NCBI GenBank assembly: GCA_023238725.1
Contig: CM041550.1
Location: 5,031,044-5,095,043 of the forward strand
Direction: 5' to 3'
Origin: Scortum barcoo
Lineage: Eukaryota; Chordata; Actinopteri; Centrarchiformes; Terapontidae
DNA length: 64,000 nucleotides
The notes below the pieces were generated by a model. That model did no database searches, was not told the origin of the DNA, and saw only the letters and a program-made list of their open reading frames with translations. The position numbers and the translations under genes were made by a program. Shown here piece after piece: positions 36,501-47,764 of the stretch (its first letter is position 1; every line of letters starts with the position of its first letter).

Positions 36501-36552
36501 CGATCGGCGGTGTGAAGACTCTCTGCAGTGGATCTGTGAAAAACTGCCTTAG
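33526..36552 (+). CDS. CTL-5: type II C-type lectin receptor, complete, KPD site
   Basis: The only unit whose exons all read through. Exons: 33526-33595 (MEEIYVNVECRKPV), 34108-34209 (transmembrane, GVIILLLGLLSVFMLAGLIG), 34966-35145 (neck, heptad-like with two NLT glycosylation sequons), 35873-36015 (CTLD A, TCPAGWRMLSCTCYFF), 36132-36235 (CTLD B, TWIGLNDREKEGVWKW), 36396-36552 (CTLD C, to TAG). Phases agree at every junction (1,1,1,0,2), giving 251 residues. CTLD hallmarks seen: WIGL, six canonical cysteines plus an extra one in LSCTC, GEEDC, NWND. The sugar-site tripeptide is KPD instead of EPN or QPD, so the ligand is uncertain. The tail has Y-V-N-V, a YxN motif of the Grb2-SH2 type. An optional second cytoplasmic exon (33943-34007) has a one-base insertion. 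It is likely a CD209/CLEC4-like pattern receptor at the cell surface, by family resemblance. Confidence 0.85.
34508..34693 (+). mobile_element. tRNA-like SINE in CTL-5 intron, 13-bp target duplication
   Basis: A 186-bp element with tRNA promoter-like boxes (TGGTTAGCACTG and GGGTTCAATCCC), the teleost segment GTGTGGAGTTTGCATGTTCT, and a GGAT-repeat tail. ACAACACAAATAA flanks it at 34495-34507 and 34694-34706, a perfect 13-bp target-site duplication. The rest of this intron (34210-34965) does not match the equivalent intron in the other units. Confidence 0.85.
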
Positions 36553-36957
36553 CATTTAATGAGTTCTCATATGATGTAAATACTCTTTAACATGATATTG
36601 CATGTGTGATGAAAAGAGCATTTTGCTGTATCAACATGTAAAGGGTTGGAGGAAAGATTTTAGCATGTATCTGTACACCTGCACAGGTGAATTCACTGTA
36701 CTGATGATTACATTACCATGTGTAATGAAACAGAGCTTCCTTTAAATTACCACAACTATTAAAGCTAACATCATACTGCATATACAATATAATGGAGCTT
36801 GACACTGAAATGCATTTATGAATATAATAAAATCCACTTTATCCAAGAAGTTAAATAAAACTACACAATGCAGTGATACACCACTGTCCACAAATCCACA
36901 TGCACGTGTTTCTGCTTTGTGTTTTTAATTCACACCTTCACATAGATGCATGCAGAT
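36553..36957 (+). other. 3' UTR and flank of CTL-5
   Basis: The stretch to about 36830 matches the 3' end of CTL-2b (18590-18775) in the opposite orientation. AATAAA-like signals occur at about 36828 and 36853. Confidence 0.6.
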
Positions 36958-38255
36958 GTGGCCGGAGGTCTCTTTCCTCCACGCCACCTATTATGGCACT
37001 GTGCCGCCTGAGCTAGGGCGCACTGACAGATCAGTGGCGCCATGAGCGAGTATTTAAATCCAGGTGGAGCACACCTTGACCTCTTTTCCTGGCCCTTCCG
37101 GTGGCTGCAGCCACCTTGTGTCACAAACATTTCTAAATAGGTAAGATGCGCTGCCGTCTCCTCATCCATTCATGCACGCAACATGCAGACTGTTTGTCGC
37201 TTGTGTGTGCGGGGGGAGTGATCGGTGCTTGGTTGTGGCACCGCAACTGCGTGGTGAGTCGCCTTGTCCGTAATTCTTTTGTGTAATGTGGCTTCCTGCT
37301 AACTTTTATTTTATGCTGCAGAGGGATTTTGCCGTTTGGCCCTCCATCTCCTCTGGGGTCGTGACGCTGCACCGTTGGTATGTATGGGTTTCACTTTCGA
37401 TTACGCAATTATCAATCAGCGTTATTTTATAATAAACGTACTTGTTTTACATTTTAGCCGTCCTGGGAAATTGCCAACCCTCCTGTGGGTTTATTAATCC
37501 CTGTCCAGCTCTGCTGTTTTGGCTCTATCGAGCTTTCCTGGTTTTGGCTCTGAAAGGCTGTTTTGGCTCGGAACCGTTCTGGCTCTGCGGGCTTGCGCGG
37601 CTCCATCGGGCCAGAACGGTTCTGGCTTCACGGCGTCGTTCATGCTCTCCCTCTCTGGAGGCGTTTGGCCCGGTTCTACGGGGGTCATCCGAGCCCTGCT
37701 GAACTCTTCTTAGTCCATTAGGTTTCATTTCTTTTTGTGATTTTGTTCTGTTTATGGTATTTTGGTTTTTGTCTGGTTATATTTAGTAGATTGTTCTGTG
37801 TTCCTTGTTTTGTTTTAGGTTTGAGATCGTTTGTGGCTTAACGATTTTTAACATTTATTTTGTGTGCAGGTGCTGTGGGCCCGAGGCAGCATCCCCTTTC
37901 CCTGGTGGTGGTCGTCTTCATGAGTGCTTTATTTGGTGTAGCACGGGTGGTTTGGTTTGAGTTTTCTCCCCTTTTTGGTTAATGCTGCTGTGGTTAGCCC
38001 CAGCCCTATATTTTAATTGATCTCGCCCAAACGTTGATTTTTGATTTAGTTTTTTTTTTTTTTCATTATATTGTTAAATAAAATGTTTTGATTAATTTGA
38101 ACTGTCTCTGCCCTGTGGTGTAAAACGAACCTGTCGCCTAACCATTACATTTGGGTTAGAAGTTTCCCGGGGGTTTAATTCCCCTGGCAGGCGTTGTCGC
38201 AACGAACACATTTCTTCTTTCAACTGCACGCTTCGTGCGCCCCTCGTCCCGCCAC
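36958..38255. mobile_element. Unidentified 1.3-kb insertion, possibly solo LTR
   Basis: The segment starts GTGGCCGGAGG and ends GTCCCGCCAC, flanked by GCAGAT (36952-36957) and GCAAAT (38256-38261). The opposite arm around 18220-18240 has one uninterrupted GCAAAT, so this is an insertion. Inside are a TATTTAAA box near 37051 and an AATAAA at about 38080, which fits an LTR read on the plus strand. It also has GC-rich repeats of TTTTGGCTC and GGCTCTG (37500-37620). No retroviral genes are present. Family unknown. Confidence 0.55.
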
Positions 38256-38639
38256 GCAAATCTTTTTCACACCCTCACCAATGGAGATGTGCAACTCCAG
38301 GCTGTGAAATTAGTTGTGAACATCATTTCACAGGTTGAAAAAATCAGTGATCCTTATTTGCTTGCATAGAAAACCTCTCCAACAAAGAAGTCAGAGGTGA
38401 TCTACAGAGCAGCAGCTGGGGGGATTTTAATGTATCTTTTCTTGAGGACACTTCATCAAAACATAACTGATGACAAACCCTGATCCTCTGATTAAAAAGA
38501 TGATCTGTTTTTTCACCACAGTCTCATGGTTTTGAGTGCAGACATGCAGCGTGCATCAAGAGCATAAAACAGTGTCAGTGAGCCAAGTTTTTTTTTTTCC
38601 ACATTTCTTTGTTATCATGTAAAGGCACCAAGACAGGTT

Positions 38640-38945
38640 CATAAAATAATTTAATTCATTGCGCTCTTAAGGGGACATGCAAAAAAAAAAACAACCAGAA
38701 AGTTTTGTGGGCTCATGAAAAAGTTTTGCTGTGTAGCCAATGTTTACATTTTACCTTCAGAACATGCAATGAGTTAACAGAGGGATCATCATTGATCTTA
38801 TCATCTTTTAGTTGGTTGATAATACTCAGGTATATTTTTGCATTTTCAGGAAAGTGAATATATTCACCTCTGCCGCTGTTCTCTTTAGACAACGCTGAAG
38901 TTAGATTGTTAACCGACTGTTTATCCATTGATTGTCTGTTTTGTG
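38640..38945 (-). repeat. Inverted copy of the 31045-31330 element
   Basis: Reverse complement of the segment near CTL-3, with the same small ORF (minus strand 38713-38928, YIHFPENAK and SVNSLHVLKVKCK). The right end keeps only one arm of the inverted repeat seen at 30782-31053. Confidence 0.65.
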
Positions 38946-39149
38946 TTTCTTGTGGCCATGTGAATTGAAACTGCTGTCTGTCAGAGGGAAATGTGTTGTG
39001 ATGCTACAAAGCTTCATGAGGGGGAGACATTGGGTAAAGAAGTATTCAGATCTGTTACTTCAATAAAAGTACAAATACTACAATATAAAAATCCTCAGTT
39101 TCAGTGAAAGTGCTGCATCAAAATTGGTACTTCAAGTAGAACTAAGAAG

Positions 39150-39486
39150 AAGAAGAATCCTTTTATTTATCCCACATGGGGAAATTAACATTTTTCACTC
39201 TGTTTTTTGTTAACACACATTTTTACATATACATTGGGAATACACACACACAAGCTGGCAGAGAGAGATACCAGAGAGAGGGGGCTGCACCATAACCATG
39301 TCCAGCCCGAGCAAGTTTTGGGGTTCAGTGCCTTGCTCAAGGGCACCTCAGCAGTGCTCAGGAGGTGAACTGGCACCTCTCCAGCTACCAGTCCACCTCC
39401 ATGTAGACTGGTCTGTGGGGACTTGAACCAGCAACCCACTGGTTCCCAAGCCAAGTCCCCACAGACTGAGCTACTGTCTGCCGCCC
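39150..39486 (-). mobile_element. tRNA-derived SINE, minus orientation
   Basis: The minus strand begins GGGGCGGCAGACAGTAGCTC, a tRNA-like head with a B box GGTTCAAGTCC, followed by a body with GTTCACCTCCTGAGCACTGC, and ends with an AGGATTCTTCTTCTTCTTAG tail. The mirrored site near 16800 in the left arm lacks it, so insertion occurred after the duplication. The target duplication is unclear. Confidence 0.75.
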
Positions 39487-39780
39487 CACATGTCAGTGTT
39501 TATATTGTCAAACTATGTCAATATGAACAGGGAAATGTACTTAAAAAATCTTCCCCATCACTGTATATATTTATATTTAGATTATTATTGCTGATGCGTT
39601 AATATAAAAGCAGGATTTTACTGGAGTTGGTTGGGGTGGAGCATTTTGACCATGCATGAATCAACTGATTCTTTTTTTATCAATTGATTGATTGTTTGTG
39701 TTATTAGAAATTAATTCATGCAAAAGAAATGAAATGGTTTTATATGAAAAAATCATGTTACTGTCTTTTCCTAATGCAGA

Positions 39781-39781
<1 letters not shown>

Positions 39782-39845
<64 letters not shown>
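39782..39845. repeat. (GATA)n microsatellite
   Basis: About 16 units upstream of CTL-6. The exon that normally follows (MEEIYVNV) is deleted here. Confidence 0.95.
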
Positions 39846-39846
<1 letters not shown>

Positions 39847-40874
39847 TTAGATGTTTTCGTCCTCTGTCATAAGTGAGTTGATCTATTTTTTGCCATCTTT
39901 GTGACATGACCTTCTTGATCAGAGAAAGATCAGCTCGACTAAACTTTTATAATTTACTTGTCCAGTAACCTCACTGCAGAGCTGACACACAAGATATTTG
40001 TCACACTTACAAAGCGATGGAGGAAATCTACGAAGATGTTGGAAATGAGACATTTGTTTTCTCATCGCAGAATCAAAGAGGTAAGAATGAGGAGTCGGAC
40101 AGAGAGGCTGACAGACAGTTTGAGCAGTTGTTATTAATGTTGTATCATTGACGCTGTTCACTGGTTTTCTCTGTGTTCAGGTCGCAGGAGCTCAGAGAGG
40201 AGATTTCATGGAGTTATTATTCTCCTTCTGGGGCTGCTGAGTGTTTTCCTGCTGGTCTGGGCTCATCGGCCTCGCTGTCCACTGTGAGTCTGCTTTTCAA
40301 AATGAACTTAAGAACTTTTAAGGAGCATTATTGTGCCCTGAAGTGTTTCTTTACTTTTAATTTGCCACCTTATCTTTTCTGTGATGTCTCCTTTCTTGAC
40401 TTGAATTTCTTCCTTTACTTGTTGTCCTTAAAACACATATCAGCTTTGAAAAGCACCACGCCAAATTTCATGAACTGCATCAGCTTGAAACTTTATCATT
40501 GAAAAATGAGGAAGTACTTTATTGAAGTACAGAAACTTCAGACAGTATCAGGATGAATGAATGAGGTATTTCCTCCTAAATAAACATGTCTTTTGATCTA
40601 TTTCAGACCATTACTCAGTTCGTGGTTCAGCTGCAGAACTCTCCACCATCCGAGCCAACCTGACTGAGCGTCTCCAGGAGAGTAACACCAAGCTGGTTTC
40701 ATCGATTGAAGAAAGAGACCAGCTGAAGGCCAACCTGACTGAAATGACTGAAGAGCTGAAGAGGCTTCAGAGTTTGTCTGTGTGGGTCCTCCACAGCTGT
40801 CAGGACACACCGCCGCCTCATCAGATCGTGTTTCTATGACACTGTTATATCCTGGAGCTGGAAATATTACTGTG

Positions 40875-41556
40875 TGTTAAGGTTAAGTTTTGAATTTTAA
40901 TGGATCCACTAATGCAGACTTAATAACCAGGAGACAAGATTACCAGATGGGATTACCAGTGAAACCAAGGATTTTTAATTTAAACCAAAAACAGTCACGT
41001 AGGCACCAGTCCTTGGTGCGGGGCCGTACTGGAACGCCAGACGGGCAAAGTGCGGGAGCTGAGGAGACGCAGGCGGCAGCGCCAGGCAGGCAGGGCTGAG
41101 AGTCCGAGGCGATGCGGGTGGCGGTGCCGGACAGGCAGGGTTGAGAGTTGGAGGCGAAGGATCCGGAAGGAGGACGAGGAGTCGCAGACGGCGAAGTGAG
41201 TGGCAGGGTCTGGGACAGAACAAACAGAGAACACGGTTAGTTGCTGGCAGAATAATTTGAATGAAAGCTAGAGCTGCGGATTACCGAGGGTGGCAAACAG
41301 ACAGTCTGGCAGGGAGCAGATGAAGAAACCGGCTTTTATTTCCTGGAGGTGGTGGCTTGATTGGCTTGATCAGAGGCAGGTGTGCAGGTGAGACCAGGTG
41401 TGGAGATCATTAACCGCAGGTGACCTCCTCGTTCTCCGGAACAGACAACACACAATAGACAGGACATGACAGACAGGGGGAGACAAACACCACTACATGA
41501 ACACACGAGGGAAAAGGGGAGAAAGAAAACATAGGGAAACATCCAGAACCCTAACA
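40875..41556 (-). mobile_element. Solo LTR in CTL-6 intron, TSD CTGTG
   Basis: A 682-bp element running TGTTAAGG...CCTAACA on the plus strand, with CTGTG at 40870-40874 and 41557-41561. The undisrupted intron in CTL-8 reads ATTACTGTGAGT at this place. In minus orientation it has an AAATAAAAG box, so its sense strand is minus. No coding. Confidence 0.85.
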
Positions 41557-41583
41557 CTGTGAGTGTTAGGGTTCTGGATGTTT
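41537..41583. repeat. 21-bp perfect palindrome arms at LTR end
   Basis: The arm 41537-41557 and its exact reverse complement at 41563-41583 are separated by TGTGA. The right arm repeats the LTR end in the opposite orientation beyond the target duplication. Confidence 0.9.
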
Positions 41584-42093
41584 CTGTTTAATCTCTTTAA
41601 TGTTTCATGTTTGATTTTACAGACAGAACTTGTCCTGCAGGATGGAGGATGTTTGATTCTGCCTGTTATTTCTTCTCCACTACGTCTGCTTCTTGGGAAC
41701 AAAGCAGACGAGACTGCAGAGACAAAGGAGCAGATCTGGTGGTCATAGAGAGTTATGAAGAACAGGTAGTGTGATAATTTATCCTTTTTCTGTGGACTTT
41801 TTCCTTGACCTATTCAGACCAGGGGTCTGACTCAGATAAAGTGTGTTGTAGGTTGTTTTGACTGTAAAACTCTGAGACAAATGTGTGATTGTAAAACTGA
41901 AATGGACTCACCTTCTCTTCTTACCTTCCTAAATGCTTTGAGAAAAGTTAAACTGTACATGTTTAATTTTTACTGTTTACATGTGGACATTAAATTTTGA
42001 AATATTTACTGCATACCTTCTCATTAGCTATTCATGATCAAATATTTCAAGTTAGTTCCTGCAAACACTGTGGTTAAAACTGAAATATAAATG

Positions 42094-42790
42094 TGTTAAG
42101 GTTTCAGGCTAGGCTAGGCTAGGACTCCAAAGATGCAGACTCAAGACCAGACCAGACACGAGAGGAATAGTTATAAGAAATAGTCTTTAATGGAAGATAA
42201 ATTCAGGCAGCAGGCAGTCTGAATATACTCAGAGTTGAGTTGAGCGTCCAGATTCCACCGGGTGGAGGCTGGTGGCATATGCAGCGTGGCGAGTGGCTGG
42301 TGGAGCAGGCAGGCTGGCAGAGCATGGAGAGGAGCTGGTGTGAAGAGAGGGCTGAGATGACGGCCAAGCTGTGCTGGGGTGGTGAACAACAGGACTGAGC
42401 AGGGGGAGACAAAGACAGGAGGAAGACGAGGGGAATCAGGCAGGTAGATACGGCAAACCAGGAGTCTGAAGACAAAGACAAACTGATTCGTCACAGGCAA
42501 AAAACTCAGACGAGGCCACAAAGCACCAAAAACGATAACTGAACGATCTCTGGCGGAGAATGATGGAATGAACCGGTGGTTAAATACTGCTGAGGAGTGG
42601 GTGGCTTGATTGCAGGATGAGTCTCAGGTGCGGTGATCAGCCCAGGTGTGGTAATGGGTGTCCTGGAGTAACCTCCTCGTCTTCCTCGGCAACAGACAGA
42701 CGTGACAAACAGAAACAGACAGAGGGAGACAAACTCACACACAAGGAGGGAGAAAACAAAACACAGGGGAGACAGACAGGGACCCTAACA
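42094..42790 (-). mobile_element. Second solo LTR in CTL-6 intron
   Basis: A 697-bp element TGTTAAGG...CCCTAACA with near-identical flanks AAATG (42089-42093) and AAATA (42791-42795). On the minus strand a TATTTAA box lies near 42584. It shares end sequence with the LTR at 40875-41556 but differs internally. A TAGGC triplication (GGCTAGGCTAGGCTAGG) sits at its left end. Confidence 0.8.
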
Positions 42791-44006
42791 AAATAATGGC
42801 TTTCTTTCCCTTATCATGAACAGAAATTCCTCACCATTTTCATCAAGAAAGAAACTTGGATTGGTTTGAACGACAGAGAGAAAGAAGACATCTGGAAGTG
42901 GATCGATGAGACTCCACTGACTCAGGCGTAAGTCTGACAGTGAATGTTTTACACCTTATTTAAATATTACAAGGTTTAGCTTTTGTAGAGTCTAAACAAT
43001 TAATATCTAATAGTACTTTTGTGATCCTTTTCTCCTTTTCCGACAAACTTTATTAATGCTCAGAACATGACACAAGACTACAAGCTGCTTTGTAAAGTGC
43101 ATCACGATGAGAAGCTGTTCTCTGTTTATTCATAACTTCGGTCCAGTCCCTCTGATCAAGGCTTCATTCAGCATGATCAAACACAATGGAAATTTACATT
43201 TACATAATTTACATTAATTCACTCATAGGCTAAAGAAATAAACTAAACATGATATGTGTGTTGCAGTTTCCCTCACAGACTTCAAATCCATTTTTTTCTC
43301 TCCACAATTTAGTTCACTGGAAAACTTGAAAATCTTCATTATTGCAGGTAGAGGGAAAGTGAAAAATCCATTGAAATCTCACTTTTCTTTGAACCTCTTA
43401 GGTACTGGGTGATAAATCAGCCTGATAATGGTGGTGGAGATCCACAGTGGGGTGAAGAGGACTGTGTACATATGCGACATGATGTGAAAACTGAAGAAAA
43501 CTGGAACGATCGGCGATGTGATGACTCTATGCAATGGATCTGTGAAAAACTGCCTTAGCATTTCATGAGGTTTGAAATGATGCATTTAGAAATACTCTGT
43601 AATATGTTATTGTAAGTGTGTGATGAAGAGCATATTGCTGTATCAACATTTAAATGGTTGGAGGTTGGGAACAGAGATCTTTTTTTCTCGCCAAAATCAA
43701 AAACATTTTACTGGTTCACATCCCCAATGCAGCACAGGAAGTTTCCTGCTCATATTTGCTCACCTGTACAGGTGATCTGCCTGTGCAATACTGATGACCA
43801 CTGTCCGTGCCACATATGTAATGAAACTGAGCTCCCTTAAAGTTGTTGTTTCTTATTTTCAATAAACAAACACAATATTTACATTCTTATTTGCAAAATG
43901 CATGAAGGACACAAAGCATCAGATATCTTCCATGTAGCTTTAATGCCTGAAACAAAGTTCTGTTGTGTCTCAACATGTTTGTTTTTCTTTTATATTCAAG
44001 TGTTTT

Positions 44007-44492
44007 TGTCTTGCCTTAGTTTAGTTTCATGTTTAGTATTGTTGTGAGCATGTTATGTTTAAGTTGAAGTCACTCATGTCTAGTCTGGTTTTGTACTTCC
44101 TGTTTTATTTTGTACTCACCTTTTCCTCTCTTGTTTCAGATCCCCACTTCCTGCCTTTGTGTTTTCCCCCGTGTGATTGTCTACCCCGCCCCTGATTGGT
44201 CTCACCTGTTTCCCTTTACCTCATTTATAAACAGTCCTTGTTTCCTTTTGTCCTATGCCAGTTCGTCTTATTCAGTGTTGTGATTGAATGTCAAGCCTAC
44301 CTTGTATGTTCATGCTTCCTCATGTTGTCATCTTTCCATGGATGGTGCTTTATCCTCTTAGAGAGCGACTTTTTTTTGTACTTTGATCCTCCCATTGAGC
44401 GTTTTTTGAACACATTAAAGTATTTTTTGTTCATCATCGATCGTGGATCTGTTGTGCATTTGATTCCACCATCTTGTGTCAAGGTTGTTACA
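44007..44492 (+). mobile_element. Ty3/Gypsy LTR, copy 4
   Basis: Plus-strand LTR with TATAAACAGTCC (44226 region), an ATTAAAG polyadenylation signal (44415 region) and a ...GTTGTTACA end followed by the gag leader. The upstream AATAAA at 43861-43866 probably serves CTL-6. Confidence 0.8.
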
Positions 44493-44509
44493 GAACGAAC
44501 TGGCCAAAT

Positions 44510-45080
44510 ATGGACTCAGCCAACCTAAAGAAACTCCAAACCGGCCTCTCTGCACAGGGCACCAAGATCCATCAGCACTGAGGCACAGTTAAGCTCGGTT
44601 AGCCGGGGAGTGAAAGTCGTCACGGAGCGCCAGATGGAGTTTCAATCCTCAGTCACCTCTTAAGTAAACCACGTAGCAGGGCAACTACACCAAAGTCCTC
44701 GCTCACCTGGGAACAGCTTCTTTAGCGACACCACCTGCTGAGAATCCGGCTGCTGCTCCGGTCATGACTGCTTTTGTGTCAAATCAGGCGAAAGTAGCAT
44801 TCATGGTTTCCCATTTAACTGGCAGGGCTGCAGCCTGGGCTACTGCAGAGTGGTCTCTAAACTCTAACATCTGTCAGTCACTCACTTTGTTTCAGGAGAC
44901 CCTGAGCAAAATTTTTGACCACACCTCACCTGCCAGAGAAGCCTCTCAGACTCTAATGCAGATCAAACAGCGTCACTGTCAGGTCTTTGACTACACCATC
45001 GAGTTCTGCACTATAGCGGCAGATAGCGGGTGGAACACATTAGCGTTATTGGACGCCTTTTACATTCTGATTTTACTAGT
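44510..45080 (+). mobile_element. Ty3/Gypsy gag fragment, copy 4
   Basis: Gag start MDSANLKKLQTGLSAQGTK, stopped early by an inserted base. The gag core VSHLTGRAAAWATAEW is open in another frame (44764-45080). It ends at the same break as the other copies. Confidence 0.8.
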
Positions 45081-45563
45081 TACACATTTTTATGTATTTG
45101 TCTTTCTTTTGATTTATATAAAGCACTTTGATTGGTGTCTCAGATAACCACAAACAATTAAGCTATGAAATGAAATGCGTTTTCCCTAATCGAGCTACGG
45201 CATCGAGATTACGCAGCTAGATTTCTCCTGAAGAAAGCCAGTTTCTTGGCCATGTGTACCGATAACCGTGTTTCCAGTCATGTTTTTTTAAGATGTACAC
45301 ATGTCAAAGCCTTCAGACAAAGAAAGTATCACTAACAGCAAAAATCAACAAATTAATGCAGCAGCATCCAGAAGTCCAAATAAAACTCCACTCACCATCC
45401 AACTGTTATGACTATCAGCCCTCTGACATACACAGATGGGTAGAGGTGTATTATTACTACACTTATAAGTATTTTATTTCCAAAATAAAGTGTTGCATAT
45501 TATGTACTTTGTTTGAAATTTACTCTACCACCAAACTAGCCACGCCTCACATGTACTGCTGCC

Positions 45564-47229
45564 ATGAGTAAAGACGAAAATAGAAACCAGACCAGCACTC
45601 AGAGCAAATAGCTGTCTGCCGATGAAAGCAGCAAACACATTGGCATGCATAAAAAGTGTTTCAGTCATCTCAAAGAAAAAAGAGAAAAATAACTGGAATT
45701 TTTTGTGGGTGTGTTAGATCAGATGTTTCAGCTCTGCTCGTCTTCACCACCACAACCTGTTTGCAGTTTGCAGAAACATTGAACTAAACGTTCATCCAAG
45801 ACAGGATCAGGAGGAAGAGTTTGTCAAAACGTGCATGATCATAGTTTGCAAAGTCGTTTGCCCAGATAAAAGGCAAGCATTTGTAAATGTGAGCCTGAGC
45901 AGGAACACCGTGGCTGATTGTGCATGTGAGCTTGCCACCAATCTACAGGAACAGCTGATGGAAAAGAGAAAAGATTTTATTGCACGCTGTGGATGAGAGC
46001 AGTGACACATCTGATACTGCCAAGCTGTCAATCTTCATCCGTGGAGTGGACTCAAGTCTGTGCGTGACAGAGGAACTTTTTGGATTAAAATCAATGCATG
46101 ACACAACCACAGGAAAATAAATATTTGAAGAGGTATCCAAATGCGTAAATGACATGAGACTGCCTTGGGATAAACTTGTGGGACTGACGATAGATGGTGC
46201 GCCCACAATGTGCAGTCAAAAGAGTGGATTGGTGGGCAGAATTCGAGAGAAGATGCAAAAAGAACCATGCAGGATGAGCTTACAGTTTATCACTGCATCA
46301 TACACCAGGAATCGTTGGGTGGCAAAGCCCTGAAAATGGAACATGTTATGAGCACCATAACAAGAGTAGTTAACTTCATTAGAGCCAAAGGTTTGAATCA
46401 CCACCAGTTCAAGTCTTTTCTGGAGGAGTTTGGATTCGAAATACAGAGACGTGTCCTGTCACACAGAGGCGAGAGGGCTAAGCTGAGGAAAAGTACCTAA
46501 ACAGATGTTTCAAAATGCGTGAGGAAATCTGTCAGTTTATGGAAAGCAAAGGGAAAGACACACCAGAGCTCCGGGATAAAAACTTCAGGGGCGGGGGCGT
46601 GTCATCACAGAAATGTACACTGCGGTGAGGGCTTTTCAAACCAAGCTGCACCTGTGGGAGACTCAGATGGTGCAAGGAAACTTGGGCCATTTTACTATTT
46701 ACTGCCAAACCATGAAAGAGCAGATCTCTACCTCCGTGTTGCCAGGTACACAGTTTGCTGAAAAACCCTGTACTCACTGCAGTTAAAAAATTTACTTTCA
46801 GTGCCGAGTTTACTCAGCAATTTGCAGACTTTGAGGCACAGAAATGAAGGTTTGAACTGTTTAGTAATTTCGTTTGCAGTTGACGTGGAAAGCGCACCAA
46901 CCAACCTCCAAATGGAGCTGACTGAACTCCAGTGTAGTGACATGCTCAAGTCAAAGTATGACTCTGTTGGTGTTGCCTAGTTTCCATGTTTCATCCCCGG
47001 ACACAATTCAAGCCCCAACTCCGTAACCAAGCAGCTCAAATATTCGGCAGCACATATCTATGTGAAAAATCATTCTCTTTGATGAAGATCACACAGAGTT
47101 GTCACTGATGAACATCTTCACTCAATCCTGAGGTTTTCCTCAGCTCAGAGCCGGACCCCAAATAATGATGAACTAGCATCTAAGAAGAGATGCCAGGTTT
47201 CTGGCTTGGACCAATGTGCTTCAGAGTAA
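45564..47229 (+). mobile_element. hAT-type transposase remnant, right arm
   Basis: Plus-strand mirror of 24690-26291. Start ATGAGTAAAGAC, pieces [47 protein letters not shown], later RAFQTKLHLWETQMVQGNLG-like and LASKKRCQVSGLD near the end (47165-47229). Frameshifts throughout. The region 47230-47760 after it is non-coding. Confidence 0.72.
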
Positions 47230-47764
47230 ATCAGAGTGTAGCAAACTGAGCTTGAATTAATGTTTTCTTTATGCACTTTTTTCTTGCTACTCCCAGGCAT
47301 GTACTGTTAATAGCTGAATGGTTGAATTTTGATTGAACAATATTTTTATTTTATTTTGGTTTTTTTTGTTTTCTATTGAAAATGAACTGGAAAGAGAGAG
47401 AGACATAAGAATTGTTTAATTTTATTTATAGATAAAAATAGAAACAAATAACTGATGTATCTTTTATTTGAAATTTGATTTCTCATGTGTTTATAATTTT
47501 AAGCTTTGCTTGTTCCAGATTCATTGTTTAAGCCAAACTTGAGTTTGTTTCCATCTGAAAATGTTTATCATTATATATCTGGAGAGAAGGGAAAACATGC
47601 ACAATTGTAGTAATTTTATTTGATATATATCGAACCAGGCTCGCGACTTAGTCCCATTTTTTCATTCTGTGCATTTGACTTTGACACCCCTGATGTAGAG
47701 TATATCAGGAAAGCCAAGAGACTCAATTCTCGCCAGGCCTGATGAAGTCTGTTCTTCAACAGGT

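Larger units (their letters stand above)
40017..43558 (+). pseudogene. CTL-6: C-type lectin with QPD site, disrupted, two LTRs in introns
   Basis: Plus strand. Exons: cytoplasmic 40017-40080 (MEEIYEDVGNE, in frame), TM 40181-40283 (one base inserted, which changes LLAGLIG to LLVWAHR and leads to a stop), neck 40607-40778, CTLD A 41623-41765 (in frame), CTLD B 42824-42927 (in frame, EDIWKW), CTLD C 43402-43558 (in frame, VINQPDNGGGDPQWGEEDC, NWND). The MEEIYVNV first exon is absent: sequence jumps from CCTCTGTCA to TAAGTGAG near 39871. A 21-nt deletion between two GTTTGTC repeats removes the neck splice donor. Solo LTRs occupy two introns. The lectin domain itself is intact, but the upstream part is broken. 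Confidence 0.87.

Noticed and set aside
37442..37728. Overlapping GC-rich frames on both strands
   Set aside because: They lie in the 1.3-kb insertion and come from TTTTGGCTC-type repeats; no family resemblance.
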